Assembly (NCBI RefSeq): GCF_900156095.1
Contig: NZ_FTMJ01000010.1
Coordinates: 62,001 to 126,000 of the forward strand
Source: Aeromonas sp. RU39B
GTDB lineage: Bacteria; Pseudomonadota; Gammaproteobacteria; Enterobacterales; Aeromonadaceae
Length of the DNA: 64,000 nt
Direction of reading: 5' to 3'
A program made the translations under genes and the position numbers. The notes under the pieces were generated by a model. That model was given only the letters and a program-made list of their open reading frames with translations, was not told the origin of the DNA and made no database searches. Positions 28,114 through 37,409 of the stretch are shown here, one piece after another. Each line of letters opens with the position of its first letter. The first letter of the stretch is position 1.

Positions 28114-28638
28114 ATGACTGATCCACACCAGGATGATGATGTACTGGAACGCCTCAATGAACAGGAAGGTCCGCGTGGCTTCTTCCTTGAGGCGGTGACC
28201 CTCCTGGAGGAGGCGGTGGACTCCCTGATCCGCAAGGCGTTTCGTCAGGAAGAGTATGCCGTCAAATATGCCATTGAACCCTTGATGACCCAGAGTGGCC
28301 CACTTGGCCAGCTGGAGGTTCGCCTCAAGCTGATTTTGGCTCTTGGTCTCATCTCTCTAGAGCTTTACGAAGATCTCGAGGTGTACCTCAAAATCCGCGA
28401 CATGCTGTTTCGCGATCCCAAGGATTACCGTTTCAGCGATAAACCGGTGCGGGATCTGCTCGACCGGCTGCATGGCGTTAACCTGGCGGGCATGGTGACT
28501 CTTGAACCTCCGGCAGCGGATGAAGAGTGGTCTTTTTATCAGATGCAGCTCGCCAGACAGGACCAGATTGTGCGCTCCGCCCTGGTATTGGCGGTGTCAG
28601 ATTGTGTGAGTGAACTGCGTAAAGAGAGCCCTATTTGA
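28114..28638 (+). CDS. mtlR: Mannitol operon repressor
   Basis: A 174-residue member of the MtlR family. Typical features: GFFLEAVTLLEEAVDSLIRKAFRQEEYAVKYAIEPLMTQSGPLGQLEVRLKLILALGLISLELYEDLEVYLKIRDMLF and the C-terminal LARQDQIVRSALVLAVSDCV. MtlR lowers mtl expression although the family has no classical helix-turn-helix, and it works in part by protein contact. The start has no good Shine-Dalgarno sequence. Third gene of the mtl operon. Confidence 0.93.
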   Translation: MTDPHQDDDVLERLNEQEGPRGFFLEAVTLLEEAVDSLIRKAFRQEEYAVKYAIEPLMTQSGPLGQLEVRLKLILALGLISLELYEDLEVYLKIRDMLFRDPKDYRFSDKPVRDLLDRLHGVNLAGMVTLEPPAADEEWSFYQMQLARQDQIVRSALVLAVSDCVSELRKESPI

Positions 28639-28702
28639 AAGCGAACGGGCCGAACCCGTCCGCTGCTCAGACTGCCTTTTCTGCATTGAGTCTCTCTCCT
28701 GC

Positions 28703-30073
28703 CTAGCGCGGCAGGATGATACGAGCCTCCAGCCCCCCTTGCGGGCGATTGTGCAAGGTCAGCTCCCCACCGTGTTGATGAATCAGGGTCCGGGCGATGG
28801 ATAGCCCGAGCCCGACACTGCCACTTTCGGTGTTACGCGCCTCATCAAGCCGGACAAACGGCTTGAACACCTCTTCCAGCTGGGTCGAATCGATACCCGG
28901 GCCGTTGTCGCAGACCCGAATCACCAACTGCTGATCTTCCCGCTCCAGGCTAACTTCGGCGCTGCCGGCATACTTGATGGCATTGCTGATGAGGTTTTGC
29001 AGCACCCGGCGCAGTGATGCCGGGCGGCAGGGATAGACCTCGCGGCCACTGGCCAGACAGAGCACCTGCTCGCCCATGTCACTGTAGTCATCGCACAGGC
29101 TCTCGATCAGGCTGACCAGATCCAACTCGCGGGTGGGCTCCTGAGTGCCCTCCTCGCGGGCAAAACTGAGGGTGGCTGAGAGCATCTGCTCAATCTGTTG
29201 CAGCGTCTGCTGGATGCGATCCTTGTCCTCACCGTCGGGCAGAAACTCACTGCGCAGCCGCAAACTGGTGATGGGGGTACGCAAATCGTGGGAGATGGCT
29301 GCCAGCATCCGGGTGCGGTCCTGCACAAAACGGTTAAGGCGGGTCTGCATCCGGTTAAACGCCACGATACTGCCGCGCACTTCACCGGGTCCGCTCTCTT
29401 CAAGCGGCTCGATATCTTCGCCACGGCCCAGCCGCTCGGCGTTGGTCGCCAGCTGCTTGAGCGGTCGCAAGGCGCGGCGCAGCAGCCAGATCATCAAACC
29501 GATCACCAGGGACGCGACCAGCAGCAGGTTGATGGTGGAGCGCATTGACCAGCCGGATCCTTCACTGTCAACCAGCGAGCTGAAGTGCAGCCACTGGCCG
29601 TTGTGCAATTCGATGGAGCCATACAGGCGCATGTCCATCGGCAGTAGCTTGTTGGCATCGCCCATCATGCGGGCGTGGTGCCGCCAAGCCTTGTTGCGCT
29701 GGGTGGCTTCCTTGAGCTCGGCACTGATCTCGATATTGAGTTGGCTGGGGTAGTGCAGAATGCGGCGCAGCTTCTCTTCATACTCTGGGCTGCGGGTATC
29801 GGGCACCAGCGGCTCGGGCGAGAGGCGCAGCAGCAGGGTTTCGCTGCGACTGGCGCGAATAATCTCGTCATAGAGCGGCTGGGGTGAGAGGGAAATCAGA
29901 CGCACCACCGAGGTGATCCGCTGCATGGCATTGCGGCTGTTAACAAAGCCAAGCGCCTCTTCCCGATCCGAGCGGTAGATCTGCAGTGACAGCAGCTGGA
30001 TCAGCACCAGCCCGCACAGGGCGACCAGAATAATCTGTCCGGTCAGGCTGCGTGGCATCAGCCGTCTAACCAT
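28703..30073 (-). CDS. Two-component sensor histidine kinase
   Basis: A 456-residue membrane kinase: one membrane segment (about 12-31), a periplasmic sensor of about 145 residues, a second segment (about 181-198), a HAMP domain, then the dimerisation helix with phospho-His262 in AAISHDLRTPITSLRLR, and the ATPase with N box LQNLISNAIKYAG, G1 CDNGPGID and G2 GSVGLGLSIA. The layout resembles RstB/EnvZ-type kinases. It overlaps the regulator stop by eight bases, with GAGG upstream. The stimulus is unknown; the small exported proteins across the divergent promoter may belong to its regulon. Confidence 0.92.
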   Translation of the reverse strand: MVRRLMPRSLTGQIILVALCGLVLIQLLSLQIYRSDREEALGFVNSRNAMQRITSVVRLISLSPQPLYDEIIRASRSETLLLRLSPEPLVPDTRSPEYEEKLRRILHYPSQLNIEISAELKEATQRNKAWRHHARMMGDANKLLPMDMRLYGSIELHNGQWLHFSSLVDSEGSGWSMRSTINLLLVASLVIGLMIWLLRRALRPLKQLATNAERLGRGEDIEPLEESGPGEVRGSIVAFNRMQTRLNRFVQDRTRMLAAISHDLRTPITSLRLRSEFLPDGEDKDRIQQTLQQIEQMLSATLSFAREEGTQEPTRELDLVSLIESLCDDYSDMGEQVLCLASGREVYPCRPASLRRVLQNLISNAIKYAGSAEVSLEREDQQLVIRVCDNGPGIDSTQLEEVFKPFVRLDEARNTESGSVGLGLSIARTLIHQHGGELTLHNRPQGGLEARIILPR

Positions 30074-30791
30074 GGATCACCTCGGATGCGAACAGATAAC
30101 CACCGCCCCAGATGGTTTTGATAAGGTCAGGATTTTTCGGATCGTGTTCCAGCTTGCGGCGCAGTCGGCTGACCAGCGTATCGATGGCGCGGTCAAAGGC
30201 CTGGGCTTCGCGGCCACGGGCCAGATCGAGCAGCTGGTCGCGGCTCAATACCCGTTGTGGCCGCTCGATAAACACTTTGAGCAGATCGAATTCGGCGGTC
30301 GAGAGACTGTGCATGACGCCGCTCTCATCGGTCAGTTCCCGGCGATTGAGATCAAGCCGCCAGCGATCGAAACGAACCTCGGCCGGCAGATCGCTGTTGC
30401 TGCTGCGCTCCACCTCGCCCTGGGTGCGACGCAGCACCGCCTTGATGCGGGCCAGCAGCTCGCGTGGATTGAACGGCTTGGCCAGATAGTCGTCAGCCCC
30501 CATCTCGAGGCCAATGATGCGATCGGTCTCTTCGCCCATGGCGGTCAGCATGATCACCGGGGTATTGGCGCGGGCACGCAGCTCGCGGCACAGCGTCAGG
30601 CCATCTTCACCCGGCATCATCAGATCCAGCACGATCAGGTCAATCTCCCGCTCTTCCAGCAGGCGCTTCATCTCGCGGCCATCACGGGCGCAGGTGACCC
30701 GAAAATTGTGCTGCTCAAGGAAACGCTTGAGCAGATCGCGAATTTCGCCGTGGTCATCGACCACCAGAATGTGGGGATTGTCCTGCTTCAT
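30066..30791 (-). CDS. OmpR-family response regulator
   Basis: A 241-residue response regulator with receiver residues Asp12-Asp13, phospho-acceptor Asp56 (DLIVLDLMMPGEDG), the conserved Thr in VIMLTAMG and the Lys in DYLAKPFNPRELLARI. A C-terminal OmpR winged helix follows (LTDESGVMHSLSTAEFDLLKVFIERPQRVLSRDQLLDLARGREAQAFDRAIDTLVSRLRRKLEHDPKNPDLIKTIWGGGYLF). It leads an operon with the kinase and is divergent from a small lipoprotein gene. Repeated GTCAAA-like half-sites at ten-base spacing in the shared promoter are its most likely binding sites. Confidence 0.93.
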   Translation of the reverse strand: MKQDNPHILVVDDHGEIRDLLKRFLEQHNFRVTCARDGREMKRLLEEREIDLIVLDLMMPGEDGLTLCRELRARANTPVIMLTAMGEETDRIIGLEMGADDYLAKPFNPRELLARIKAVLRRTQGEVERSSNSDLPAEVRFDRWRLDLNRRELTDESGVMHSLSTAEFDLLKVFIERPQRVLSRDQLLDLARGREAQAFDRAIDTLVSRLRRKLEHDPKNPDLIKTIWGGGYLFASEVIHG

Positions 30792-30852
30792 GGGGATACC
30801 TCTCGTCTGCTTACAGGTGCGAGTATATGGGAATCGTGCAGGCGGGTTATGT

Positions 30853-30868
30853 CAAAGTGTGGCAAACC
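30853..30868. promoter_or_regulatory. Tandem half-sites near the response regulator start
   Basis: GTCAAA and GGCAAA start ten bases apart, 60-80 bases upstream of the response regulator gene. The pattern is the same as in the two blocks annotated next. Confidence 0.45.
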
Positions 30869-30878
30869 GGTCAGTGGT

Positions 30879-30925
30879 CAAACTCTGTCACAAAAAAGTC
30901 TCGTTCCGGCACACTTGAAACACAA
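30879..30925 (+). promoter_or_regulatory. Repeat block A upstream of the small lipoprotein gene
   Basis: Contains tandem half-sites GTCAAA and GTCACA ten bases apart, then GGCACA 21 bases later and TTGAAA as a -35-like element. Over 47 bases, 35 match block B (31268-31314), and the distance to the start codon is also close (115 against 124 bases). It probably binds the adjacent OmpR-family regulator. Confidence 0.6.
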
Positions 30926-30993
30926 AGATGGTCTTTAATCATAATAACCAAGGCATCAATAGGCTTGGTTTCAATGCCATCGAGGAGACAATC

Positions 30994-31131
30994 ATGAAGA
31001 ACCTGTCACTGAAAGCCGTTTTTGCCCTGCTGTTGATCATGACTGGTGTCAGCCTGAGTGCCTGCAGCACTCAGCCCGGCCAGAACTATACGACCGAGTA
31101 TTTTCATGAGCAGGTAATTCAGGAGCCCTGA
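30994..31131 (+). CDS. Small lipoprotein, 45 residues
   Basis: A predicted 45-residue lipoprotein: MKNLSLKAVFALLLIMTGVSLSAC with lipobox LSAC, leaving a mature peptide of about 22 residues (CSTQPGQNYTTEYFHEQVIQEP). GAGGAG precedes the ATG. Mature part has no known family that I recognise. It is divergent from the response regulator gene and shares promoter block A with the next exported protein's block B, so both are likely under that two-component system. Confidence 0.75.
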   Translation: MKNLSLKAVFALLLIMTGVSLSACSTQPGQNYTTEYFHEQVIQEP

Positions 31132-31183
31132 TCGCGGCCTTAGCCAAACGGGACACACTGACGGGGAATAGCAAGTTATAACG

Positions 31184-31217
31184 ACGACGGGGCCACATGG
31201 TCCCGTTGTTCATTTTA
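31184..31217 (+). terminator. Terminator-like hairpin after the small lipoprotein gene
   Basis: An 11-base stem containing two G-T wobble pairs (31184-31194 and 31199-31209) with an ACAT loop, followed by TCATTTTAT. Confidence 0.6.
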
Positions 31218-31267
31218 TGGCACCTCGTTTCGGAAGCTAAACGGTCCGCCACCATTGCTTGCTGCCT

Positions 31268-31314
31268 TGGCACACTCTGCTACAAAAAAGGCGCGGGCTG
31301 GCACATTTGAGACA
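31268..31314 (+). promoter_or_regulatory. Repeat block B upstream of the Met/His-rich exported protein
   Basis: Tandem half-sites GGCACA and GCTACA ten bases apart, then GGCACA 21 bases later and TTGAGA as a -35-like element. Positions correspond one for one with block A. Confidence 0.6.
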
Positions 31315-31391
31315 AGGGTTCGGGCTGTAATGAGATCACACAAGAGCACAACGCGTCTTGATTGCTGAGAACACCGAAGAGGAGTACGACC

Positions 31392-31736
31392 ATGAAAACC
31401 CTGACCAAAACTCTGCTGGCCACTTCCTTGCTGTTGGCGCTTCCCCTTGGTGCTTATGCTGCATCCGAAGCGGCTGCCACTCCGACCACCACTACCCAGA
31501 ACGCTGCGGCTTGCCCGGCTGGCGGCCCCATGATGAATGGCAAGATGCGTGGTGGCCATCACAAGATGCGCGCACCACTGACCGCGGAGCAGATGAAGGC
31601 TCACCTGCAGCAGCGTTATGACAATCTGCCCGATGCCCAGCAGAAAGCGCAGTTTATCAAGGACCTGACCACTCGCGCTGACAACATGGTGCAGCGTGCC
31701 GACGAAATGAAGACCTTTGCCAAGGCTCATCAATAA
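31392..31736 (+). CDS. Small exported protein, Spy/CpxP-like features
   Basis: A 114-residue periplasmic protein. Signal peptide MKTLTKTLLATSLLLALPLGAYAA is followed by an Ala/Thr linker, then CPAGGPMMNGKMRGGHHKM, a Met/His-rich stretch, and a helical C-terminus with LTAEQMKAHLQQRYDNLPDAQQKAQFIKDL. The LTxxQ-like piece hints at the Spy/CpxP chaperone family, and the Met/His cluster could bind metal; both readings are tentative. GAGGAG precedes the ATG and a perfect terminator follows. It shares its promoter block with the lipoprotein gene upstream. Confidence 0.78.
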   Translation: MKTLTKTLLATSLLLALPLGAYAASEAAATPTTTTQNAAACPAGGPMMNGKMRGGHHKMRAPLTAEQMKAHLQQRYDNLPDAQQKAQFIKDLTTRADNMVQRADEMKTFAKAHQ

Positions 31737-31757
31737 TCAGAAAACTATCACTAGATG

Positions 31758-31786
31758 ACGGGGAGGCGCTGCCTCCCCGTTTTTTT
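31758..31786 (+). terminator. Intrinsic terminator after the exported protein gene
   Basis: Perfect ten-base arms ACGGGGAGGC and GCCTCCCCGT with a GCT loop, followed by a run of seven T. Confidence 0.95.
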
Positions 31787-31947
31787 GTGTCTTCCATCAC
31801 GGTTTGTAGTTAAACCTTTTCCTTTTCACTCATTGAATGTGAGCGAAAACACGCCAATGTGGATCACAAAAACGAATAATCGCGCTTAGGTTAGGGCGTA
31901 ATCTTGACGCTCAGAATAAAAAACAGGCAACCACGGGGAGCGTTCAG

Positions 31948-33936
31948 ATGGGCGTTATGGCAACGATAAAAGGTAGGTATACCACTGTTTTCATTGGCTT
32001 CATGCTATTGGTGGCCGGTTTGACGGTCGTCGGCATCCAGATGTGGGTGAAGCCCAAAGTCCAGCAATCTGCCGAGCAGAATCTGGCGTTGGTTGTGAGC
32101 GAAATCGCAACTGACATTACCGATGAATTGAATGCGGTACAGAGCCAACAGCGCAGTATCACCCAGATAGTGCCCGAACTGAGTAGTGAACAGATCGATA
32201 CCCTGCTGCCCGCACTGGTCGATCATTACGGTGATGGCATGATCTTCGGCGGCGGTATCTGGCCGATGCCCAATCAGCGCGGCGAAGGGCGTGCCAAGTT
32301 CAGTACCTTCTACCACCGCGACGCGGGCGGCAAGCTGATCGTCAATACCTACTGGAACTCTGACGAAGCGCCCAACTACTTTGAACAGGCCTGGCACCGT
32401 GCCGGGCAGCAAGCTCCACGCGGCCAATGTGCCTGGGCGGCGGCCTACAAGGATGGCGCCAGTGCCCAGCCGCGCACCAACTGCGCCATGGGGATCTACA
32501 AAAATGGTCAGCTGTACGGCGTCTCGACCATCGACGTGACGCTGGGCTTTTTCAACGATCTGGTTGCCAAGAAAGAGCGTGAAATCGGCGGTCAGGTGCT
32601 GATCGTTGAGGCCGATGGCAAGATCTTAAGCCGCAACAGCACCCTGACCGGGGATGTGGTGCTCGGCAATCTCTCCGAACATCGTGATGACCCGTTTGCT
32701 TCTGCACTGCTGCCGCTGCTGGGACAGGCGCGTGATGGGGTGCTGCGCGCCACCTTCAGCGGGCTGCAAGAGGAGCAAACCCTGTTGTTGCAAGCCATTC
32801 CGGGCACGCCCTGGCTGCTGGCTACCGCCATGCCGACCAGTGCCCTGACTCAGGCCAGTAACGAAGTGCTGACGCTGCTTGCATCAATCCAGTTGCCGCT
32901 GATTGGTCTGCTGTTCCTGCTGATGCTGTGGGCAATTCGCCAGCTGGGTCAACGTCTGGGTACTTTGCGCAGCAACATCACGGCCCTGTCGGCCGGTGAT
33001 GCGGATCTGACCGCCCGAATCTCGGTGCATGGCAAAGACGAGATCGATCAGATTGCGCTCTCCATCAACCATTTCATCGCCTATCTGCAGCAATTGATGC
33101 GTGAAGTGACCGACTCCAGCGGCCAGTTTGTCCGTGAGCTGGATCAGCTGGGACAACAGACTCGCGCTGCCGGCGACATCCTGTCGCGCCATGCGGCCGA
33201 GACCGATCAGGTGGTGACTGCCGTCAACGAGCTGAGCTCTACCGCCGAGAGCGTGGCCGGCCATGCCACCGAAACGGCTGACTTTACCCGTCAGGCCAGC
33301 GATCAGGCTGAACGGTCACGGGAAGTGGTGGCCAGTGCCTCGCAAAGTGTGATGGCCCTGATTGGTGAAGTCGACGGCGCTGCGGCCAAGGTGCAGACCA
33401 TGCAGGAGGAAGCCAACCACATCAGCAGCGTGCTGGGTGTCATCGGCGGCATTGCCGAGCAGACCAACCTGCTGGCCCTCAACGCGGCGATTGAAGCGGC
33501 GCGTGCCGGTGAGCAGGGGCGTGGTTTTGCCGTGGTGGCCGATGAGGTTCGTGCCCTGGCGGCGCGCACCCAAAACAGCACCGCCGAGGTGGGGGGAATG
33601 CTGAGCCGTCTTACCCAAGGGGTCGCGCAGGTAGTGGTGGCCATGGAGCAGACCAAGCGCCGTTGCCAGGAGGCGGCAGATACCACCGGTCAGGTAAACG
33701 AAGGGCTCGATGGCATGGCCAATGCGGTGGTGCGTATCAACGATCTGAGTGGACAGATTGCCACCGCTGCCGAGGAGCAGAGCCGGGTGACCGAGGAGAT
33801 CAATCGCAACATGGTTGCCATCCGCGACATGCTGGCCCACCTGATGGAGACATCGCAGGCCAGCGGTCAGAACACCGAGACCCTGGGCCGGGTCAACCAA
33901 CAGTTGCAGCAGATGGTGCACCGCTTCAAGGTGTAA
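31948..33936 (+). CDS. Methyl-accepting chemotaxis protein
   Basis: A 662-residue chemoreceptor. N-terminal membrane helix ([20 protein letters not shown]), a large periplasmic dCache-like domain of about 270 residues ([28 protein letters not shown]; the stretch [20 protein letters not shown] is typical of such sensors), a second helix near residue 318, HAMP, and the signalling hairpin [38 protein letters not shown]. No C-terminal CheR-docking pentapeptide is present. GGGGAG precedes the ATG. The ligand is unknown. Confidence 0.93.
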   Translation: MGVMATIKGRYTTVFIGFMLLVAGLTVVGIQMWVKPKVQQSAEQNLALVVSEIATDITDELNAVQSQQRSITQIVPELSSEQIDTLLPALVDHYGDGMIFGGGIWPMPNQRGEGRAKFSTFYHRDAGGKLIVNTYWNSDEAPNYFEQAWHRAGQQAPRGQCAWAAAYKDGASAQPRTNCAMGIYKNGQLYGVSTIDVTLGFFNDLVAKKEREIGGQVLIVEADGKILSRNSTLTGDVVLGNLSEHRDDPFASALLPLLGQARDGVLRATFSGLQEEQTLLLQAIPGTPWLLATAMPTSALTQASNEVLTLLASIQLPLIGLLFLLMLWAIRQLGQRLGTLRSNITALSAGDADLTARISVHGKDEIDQIALSINHFIAYLQQLMREVTDSSGQFVRELDQLGQQTRAAGDILSRHAAETDQVVTAVNELSSTAESVAGHATETADFTRQASDQAERSREVVASASQSVMALIGEVDGAAAKVQTMQEEANHISSVLGVIGGIAEQTNLLALNAAIEAARAGEQGRGFAVVADEVRALAARTQNSTAEVGGMLSRLTQGVAQVVVAMEQTKRRCQEAADTTGQVNEGLDGMANAVVRINDLSGQIATAAEEQSRVTEEINRNMVAIRDMLAHLMETSQASGQNTETLGRVNQQLQQMVHRFKV

Positions 33937-33955
33937 CCGATGCCAAGATAAAATG

Positions 33956-33980
33956 CGGGGGGCCTTGGCTCCCCGTTTTT
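33956..33980 (+). terminator. Terminator after the chemoreceptor gene
   Basis: A stem with CGGGGGGC against GCTCCCCG (one wobble) and a four-base loop is followed by five T. It lies in the gap before the convergent tricorn-like gene. Confidence 0.85.
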
Positions 33981-33989
33981 ATGTCCACA

Positions 33990-36900
33990 TTACGGCATCT
34001 GCTTAGGCAACTGAGCCAGCGCCGCTTTCACGGCTGCTTCCAGCTGGGGATCCCGCCCGGCCAGCTGATCGGCGGGGGTGTAGCGCACCAGTTGGTCCGG
34101 TTGCTGCTCATGGTTTTCATAGATAGCGCCATCCGGCGTGCGCAGTGCCAGGGTCGGGATGCCGTATTCCAACCCCGGGATCAGGCGCGACTGGTGGTTG
34201 TAGACCATGGTACCGGTGCCGGGGATGGGCTCTCCGACCAGCGGCCCCAGTTTTAGCGTCTGGTAGTAGCGGGTAAAGGCGGATCCTTCCGAATAGCTGG
34301 CAGCATTGGCCAGCACCACGCTCGGTTTGGTCCATTGGCGGGTGGCGGCGTCGGGCGCACCCTTGCCAGCCTGTGGCCAACTACTGGCCATGCCCTGGCG
34401 CTCACCATTGCCAGAGAGAAACTCCACCAGGGTATTGGCCAGATAACCACCCTGATTGAAACGCACATCGACGATCAACGCCTCTTTCTGCCGCTCGCGC
34501 CCCAGTGCATCGGCTACCACGTCGGCATAGACCTGACTGCTCATCTCCGGCAGATAGACATAACCGACGCGGCCTTGGCTGAGGGTATGTACTTGCTCGC
34601 GACGCTGCTCGGCCCACTGCTTTAGCAATAATGTCTGCTCGGCGGTCAGACTGATGGCCTCCACCACCGCGTTTAATGGCTTGCCTTGATGGGTGGCGTG
34701 CAGCTGCAGCGGCTGTCCGGCCTGATGATTGAGCGCCTGATCGAGCTGCGGCAGGCTGTTGACCGGTTGATCGTTGATGGTGTGCAGCAGGTCACCGACT
34801 TGCAGGTCGCTCTCCATATCGAGCGGACCACCGGCCAGCAGTGCTTGCAGGCGCAGACCCTGCGGCGTCTCTTCAAAATAACCACCGATGCTGGCCGTTT
34901 CATCCATATGCCGCGATGTTGAGGCGGGCGGCAGGCCCCAGGTGTGTGACACATTGAGCTCACCGGCCAGCTCGCCAAGCAGGGTGGTGTAGTCCTGCGG
35001 ATTGCTGATGGAGGGTAGAAAACGGCGGTAGGCGCTGACCAGCTGCTCCCAGGGTGTTCCATTCATGTCGGGGCTAAAGAACTCGCTGCGGGTCAGTCGC
35101 ACGATCTGCTCGAAACTGGCCTGCATCCGCTCTTGCCAGCGACTCTCCTGTTGCAACGTAAACGGCTGGGTGGTGGCTTCACCACTATCCAGGTTAATGC
35201 GGGTCAGTTGGCCATCTCCAATCAGAATGGCCTGATTAGCCTCTGCATCAAGACTGGCCAAGGCCGGACCGGGCTGCTCATCAAACAGCGGCTCGCTCTG
35301 GCCTTTGTGCAGATCGTAGCGATAGCCCTTGATGACCGGATGAGTGCCATCGGGCGACTCTTCCACCAGATAAAGCAGGGCGCCATGGTGCAGGCGGCTG
35401 GCGAGCAGGACACCCGGCAGCGGCAGTTGCAGTGCCTGACGATAAGCCAGCCGGTCACTCTCAAACGGGTAGCCCGACTCTGGCGCCGATCGCTCGGCCA
35501 GCACATCGGCTCGTGCCGCCCGGCTGCTGTACAGCCCGAGCAGGGTGCGCCCGAGTGGCTCCCCATCGGCATCGAGCAGACCGTACTGGGTTGACTGCCA
35601 ATAGAGCAGGGCGCCGTCGTCACTCCAGCGCGGCTGTTCGTCGAGGTAGCCACTCTGACTGACGTTGATCGGGGTCGGCTGGTTGGCGGCGATGTCGATC
35701 ACGGCCACCTCTTGCTGCGCCGAGTCCGGCTGTAGCGTCAGCGCCAGGTGGCGGGAATCGGGCGCAAACGCCAGAGTGATTTGGTGGCGCATCGGGTTGA
35801 AGCTGGCGCCAAGCAGCTCGCGCTGCCGGTGCTTAACCATGTCCAACAGATGTACCGCCTGCCCATCTTGCACAAAGGCCAGCCACAATCCATCCGGGCT
35901 CAGGGTCGGGTTGCTGATGGTATGGCCGGGTAGATGCAGCAGCAGTGCGTCAGTCAGTGTGCCGGGGGAACTCAGAGGTGCGTCGCTAGCGGGCTTTAAG
36001 GTATAGATCGCCGCTTCGCCAGAATGCTCGGAGAGGTAGAGAATGCCGCGCCCATCCGGCAGATAGTGCGGTTCACTCTCCTCTGCCGGTGTGCGGGTCA
36101 GGGGGCGGCTGCGCCCGTTGGCCAGATCGATGGCAAACAGATCGCCGCGCGCCACCACCACGGCTTCGCTGGCAGTGGGATTGACCACGGCATCGTCGAC
36201 CTGGGTCAGGCTTTCACTGCTCTGATCCGGCTCTTGGCCCAGCAGGGGGTTAACCACTATCTTGGCGGGCGTGGTGCTGCCTGCGGGCAAGCGATAGAGC
36301 TCGCCATTCCAGCTCCAGGCCAGATCGCCGTTAGCCGCCATGGTGAGTTGGCGCACTGGATGCTGGCGATAGAAGGTGAGCTGGCTCTCCTTGCCGCTGG
36401 CGAGATCCCGCTGCCAGACATTGAAATTGCCACTGCGCTCACTGAGATAGACCACCTGCCGTCCGTCTGCGCTCCACCAGGGATCGCTGGCCGCGATGCG
36501 ATCTTCACTCAACTGCTGCTGACGCTCTCCTTGCATCAGCCAGATGCGGCTGACGGCGAACGAGTTCTGGTGTTTACGCCACGGCTGGTCGGCCGAGGGC
36601 ATCTGGTAGAGCAGTTGATCGCCGTGTTGGCGGATAGCCTGGGCTGGCAGTGGCAAGTAGGGGGTCAGGTGGTCGCCCTGCAGCGGGGCGCGGTAGAGGG
36701 TCGCGCTGTTCCAGGTGTCTGGCAGGTAGAAATCATAACGGGGCAGCGGTGGACGCTGGCTGCTCAGGATCACCGCTTTGCCATCGTCGCTGAAGGCGAG
36801 GGGGCGATCACTGCCCGAGTCGAAGGTCAGGCGAGTCATGGCGCCGCCTCTGGCGGGCATGACATAGACATCATCATTGCCGTATAAGTTAGCGGCGAAG

Positions 36901-37133
36901 GCGATGGTGTGGCCGTCGGGTGACCAGACCGGGCTATGGCTCTGATAATCACTGCCAGTCAGTGCCGTGGCATTGCCACCGTTGGCACTGCTAAGAAACA
37001 GCCTTCCCTGCCAGGTAAACAGCAGCTGCTTGCCGTCGGCCGAGAGGGCGGGTTCGCGCAGCCAGAGGGGCTCGCTGGCGTGTACCGCGGTGGCAAAACA
37101 GAGCAAGAGTGAAATGGGTAACCAGCGCAACAT
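33990..37133 (-). CDS. Tricorn-protease-like exported S41 peptidase
   Basis: A 1047-residue protein with a signal peptide (LPISLLLCFATAVHA). Order of domains: a WD40-like beta-propeller with repeated SPDG/SDDG blades (about 25-330), a second propeller (about 330-640), a PDZ domain near 750-840 (LQALLAGGPLDMESDLQVGDLLHTINDQPV), and a C-terminal S41 serine protease core with ASYSEGSAF as the presumed nucleophile site. This is the tricorn plan: propellers gate a peptidase chamber. Start at 37133 has AGGAG; the GTG six bases earlier is less likely. Periplasmic peptide degradation is the probable role. Confidence 0.88.
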   Translation of the reverse strand: MLRWLPISLLLCFATAVHASEPLWLREPALSADGKQLLFTWQGRLFLSSANGGNATALTGSDYQSHSPVWSPDGHTIAFAANLYGNDDVYVMPARGGAMTRLTFDSGSDRPLAFSDDGKAVILSSQRPPLPRYDFYLPDTWNSATLYRAPLQGDHLTPYLPLPAQAIRQHGDQLLYQMPSADQPWRKHQNSFAVSRIWLMQGERQQQLSEDRIAASDPWWSADGRQVVYLSERSGNFNVWQRDLASGKESQLTFYRQHPVRQLTMAANGDLAWSWNGELYRLPAGSTTPAKIVVNPLLGQEPDQSSESLTQVDDAVVNPTASEAVVVARGDLFAIDLANGRSRPLTRTPAEESEPHYLPDGRGILYLSEHSGEAAIYTLKPASDAPLSSPGTLTDALLLHLPGHTISNPTLSPDGLWLAFVQDGQAVHLLDMVKHRQRELLGASFNPMRHQITLAFAPDSRHLALTLQPDSAQQEVAVIDIAANQPTPINVSQSGYLDEQPRWSDDGALLYWQSTQYGLLDADGEPLGRTLLGLYSSRAARADVLAERSAPESGYPFESDRLAYRQALQLPLPGVLLASRLHHGALLYLVEESPDGTHPVIKGYRYDLHKGQSEPLFDEQPGPALASLDAEANQAILIGDGQLTRINLDSGEATTQPFTLQQESRWQERMQASFEQIVRLTRSEFFSPDMNGTPWEQLVSAYRRFLPSISNPQDYTTLLGELAGELNVSHTWGLPPASTSRHMDETASIGGYFEETPQGLRLQALLAGGPLDMESDLQVGDLLHTINDQPVNSLPQLDQALNHQAGQPLQLHATHQGKPLNAVVEAISLTAEQTLLLKQWAEQRREQVHTLSQGRVGYVYLPEMSSQVYADVVADALGRERQKEALIVDVRFNQGGYLANTLVEFLSGNGERQGMASSWPQAGKGAPDAATRQWTKPSVVLANAASYSEGSAFTRYYQTLKLGPLVGEPIPGTGTMVYNHQSRLIPGLEYGIPTLALRTPDGAIYENHEQQPDQLVRYTPADQLAGRDPQLEAAVKAALAQLPKQMP

Positions 37134-37409
37134 GACCACTCCTGGCGGGATCAGAGGCTTATATTGTGGCCCCCGTCACACCAGATTTCATCAAATGATT
37201 GGCGGTATCCCACTGTTTTATAACCGGAACGCGCGCCAGCCCCGGCTAGCTTTCAGGATTTGTTCAGTGCGCTGTATTGAGTATTGATGGCGTTTCAATA
37301 TGATGTCGCACGCCGCGTCACGGCCTGTCGCAAGCAGGCCCGGTTGCGAGGCGGGCGGTTCGGATGTAAACAGAGAGACAATGCCCATAGAGGCGGCTCG
37401 AGGGATGGA

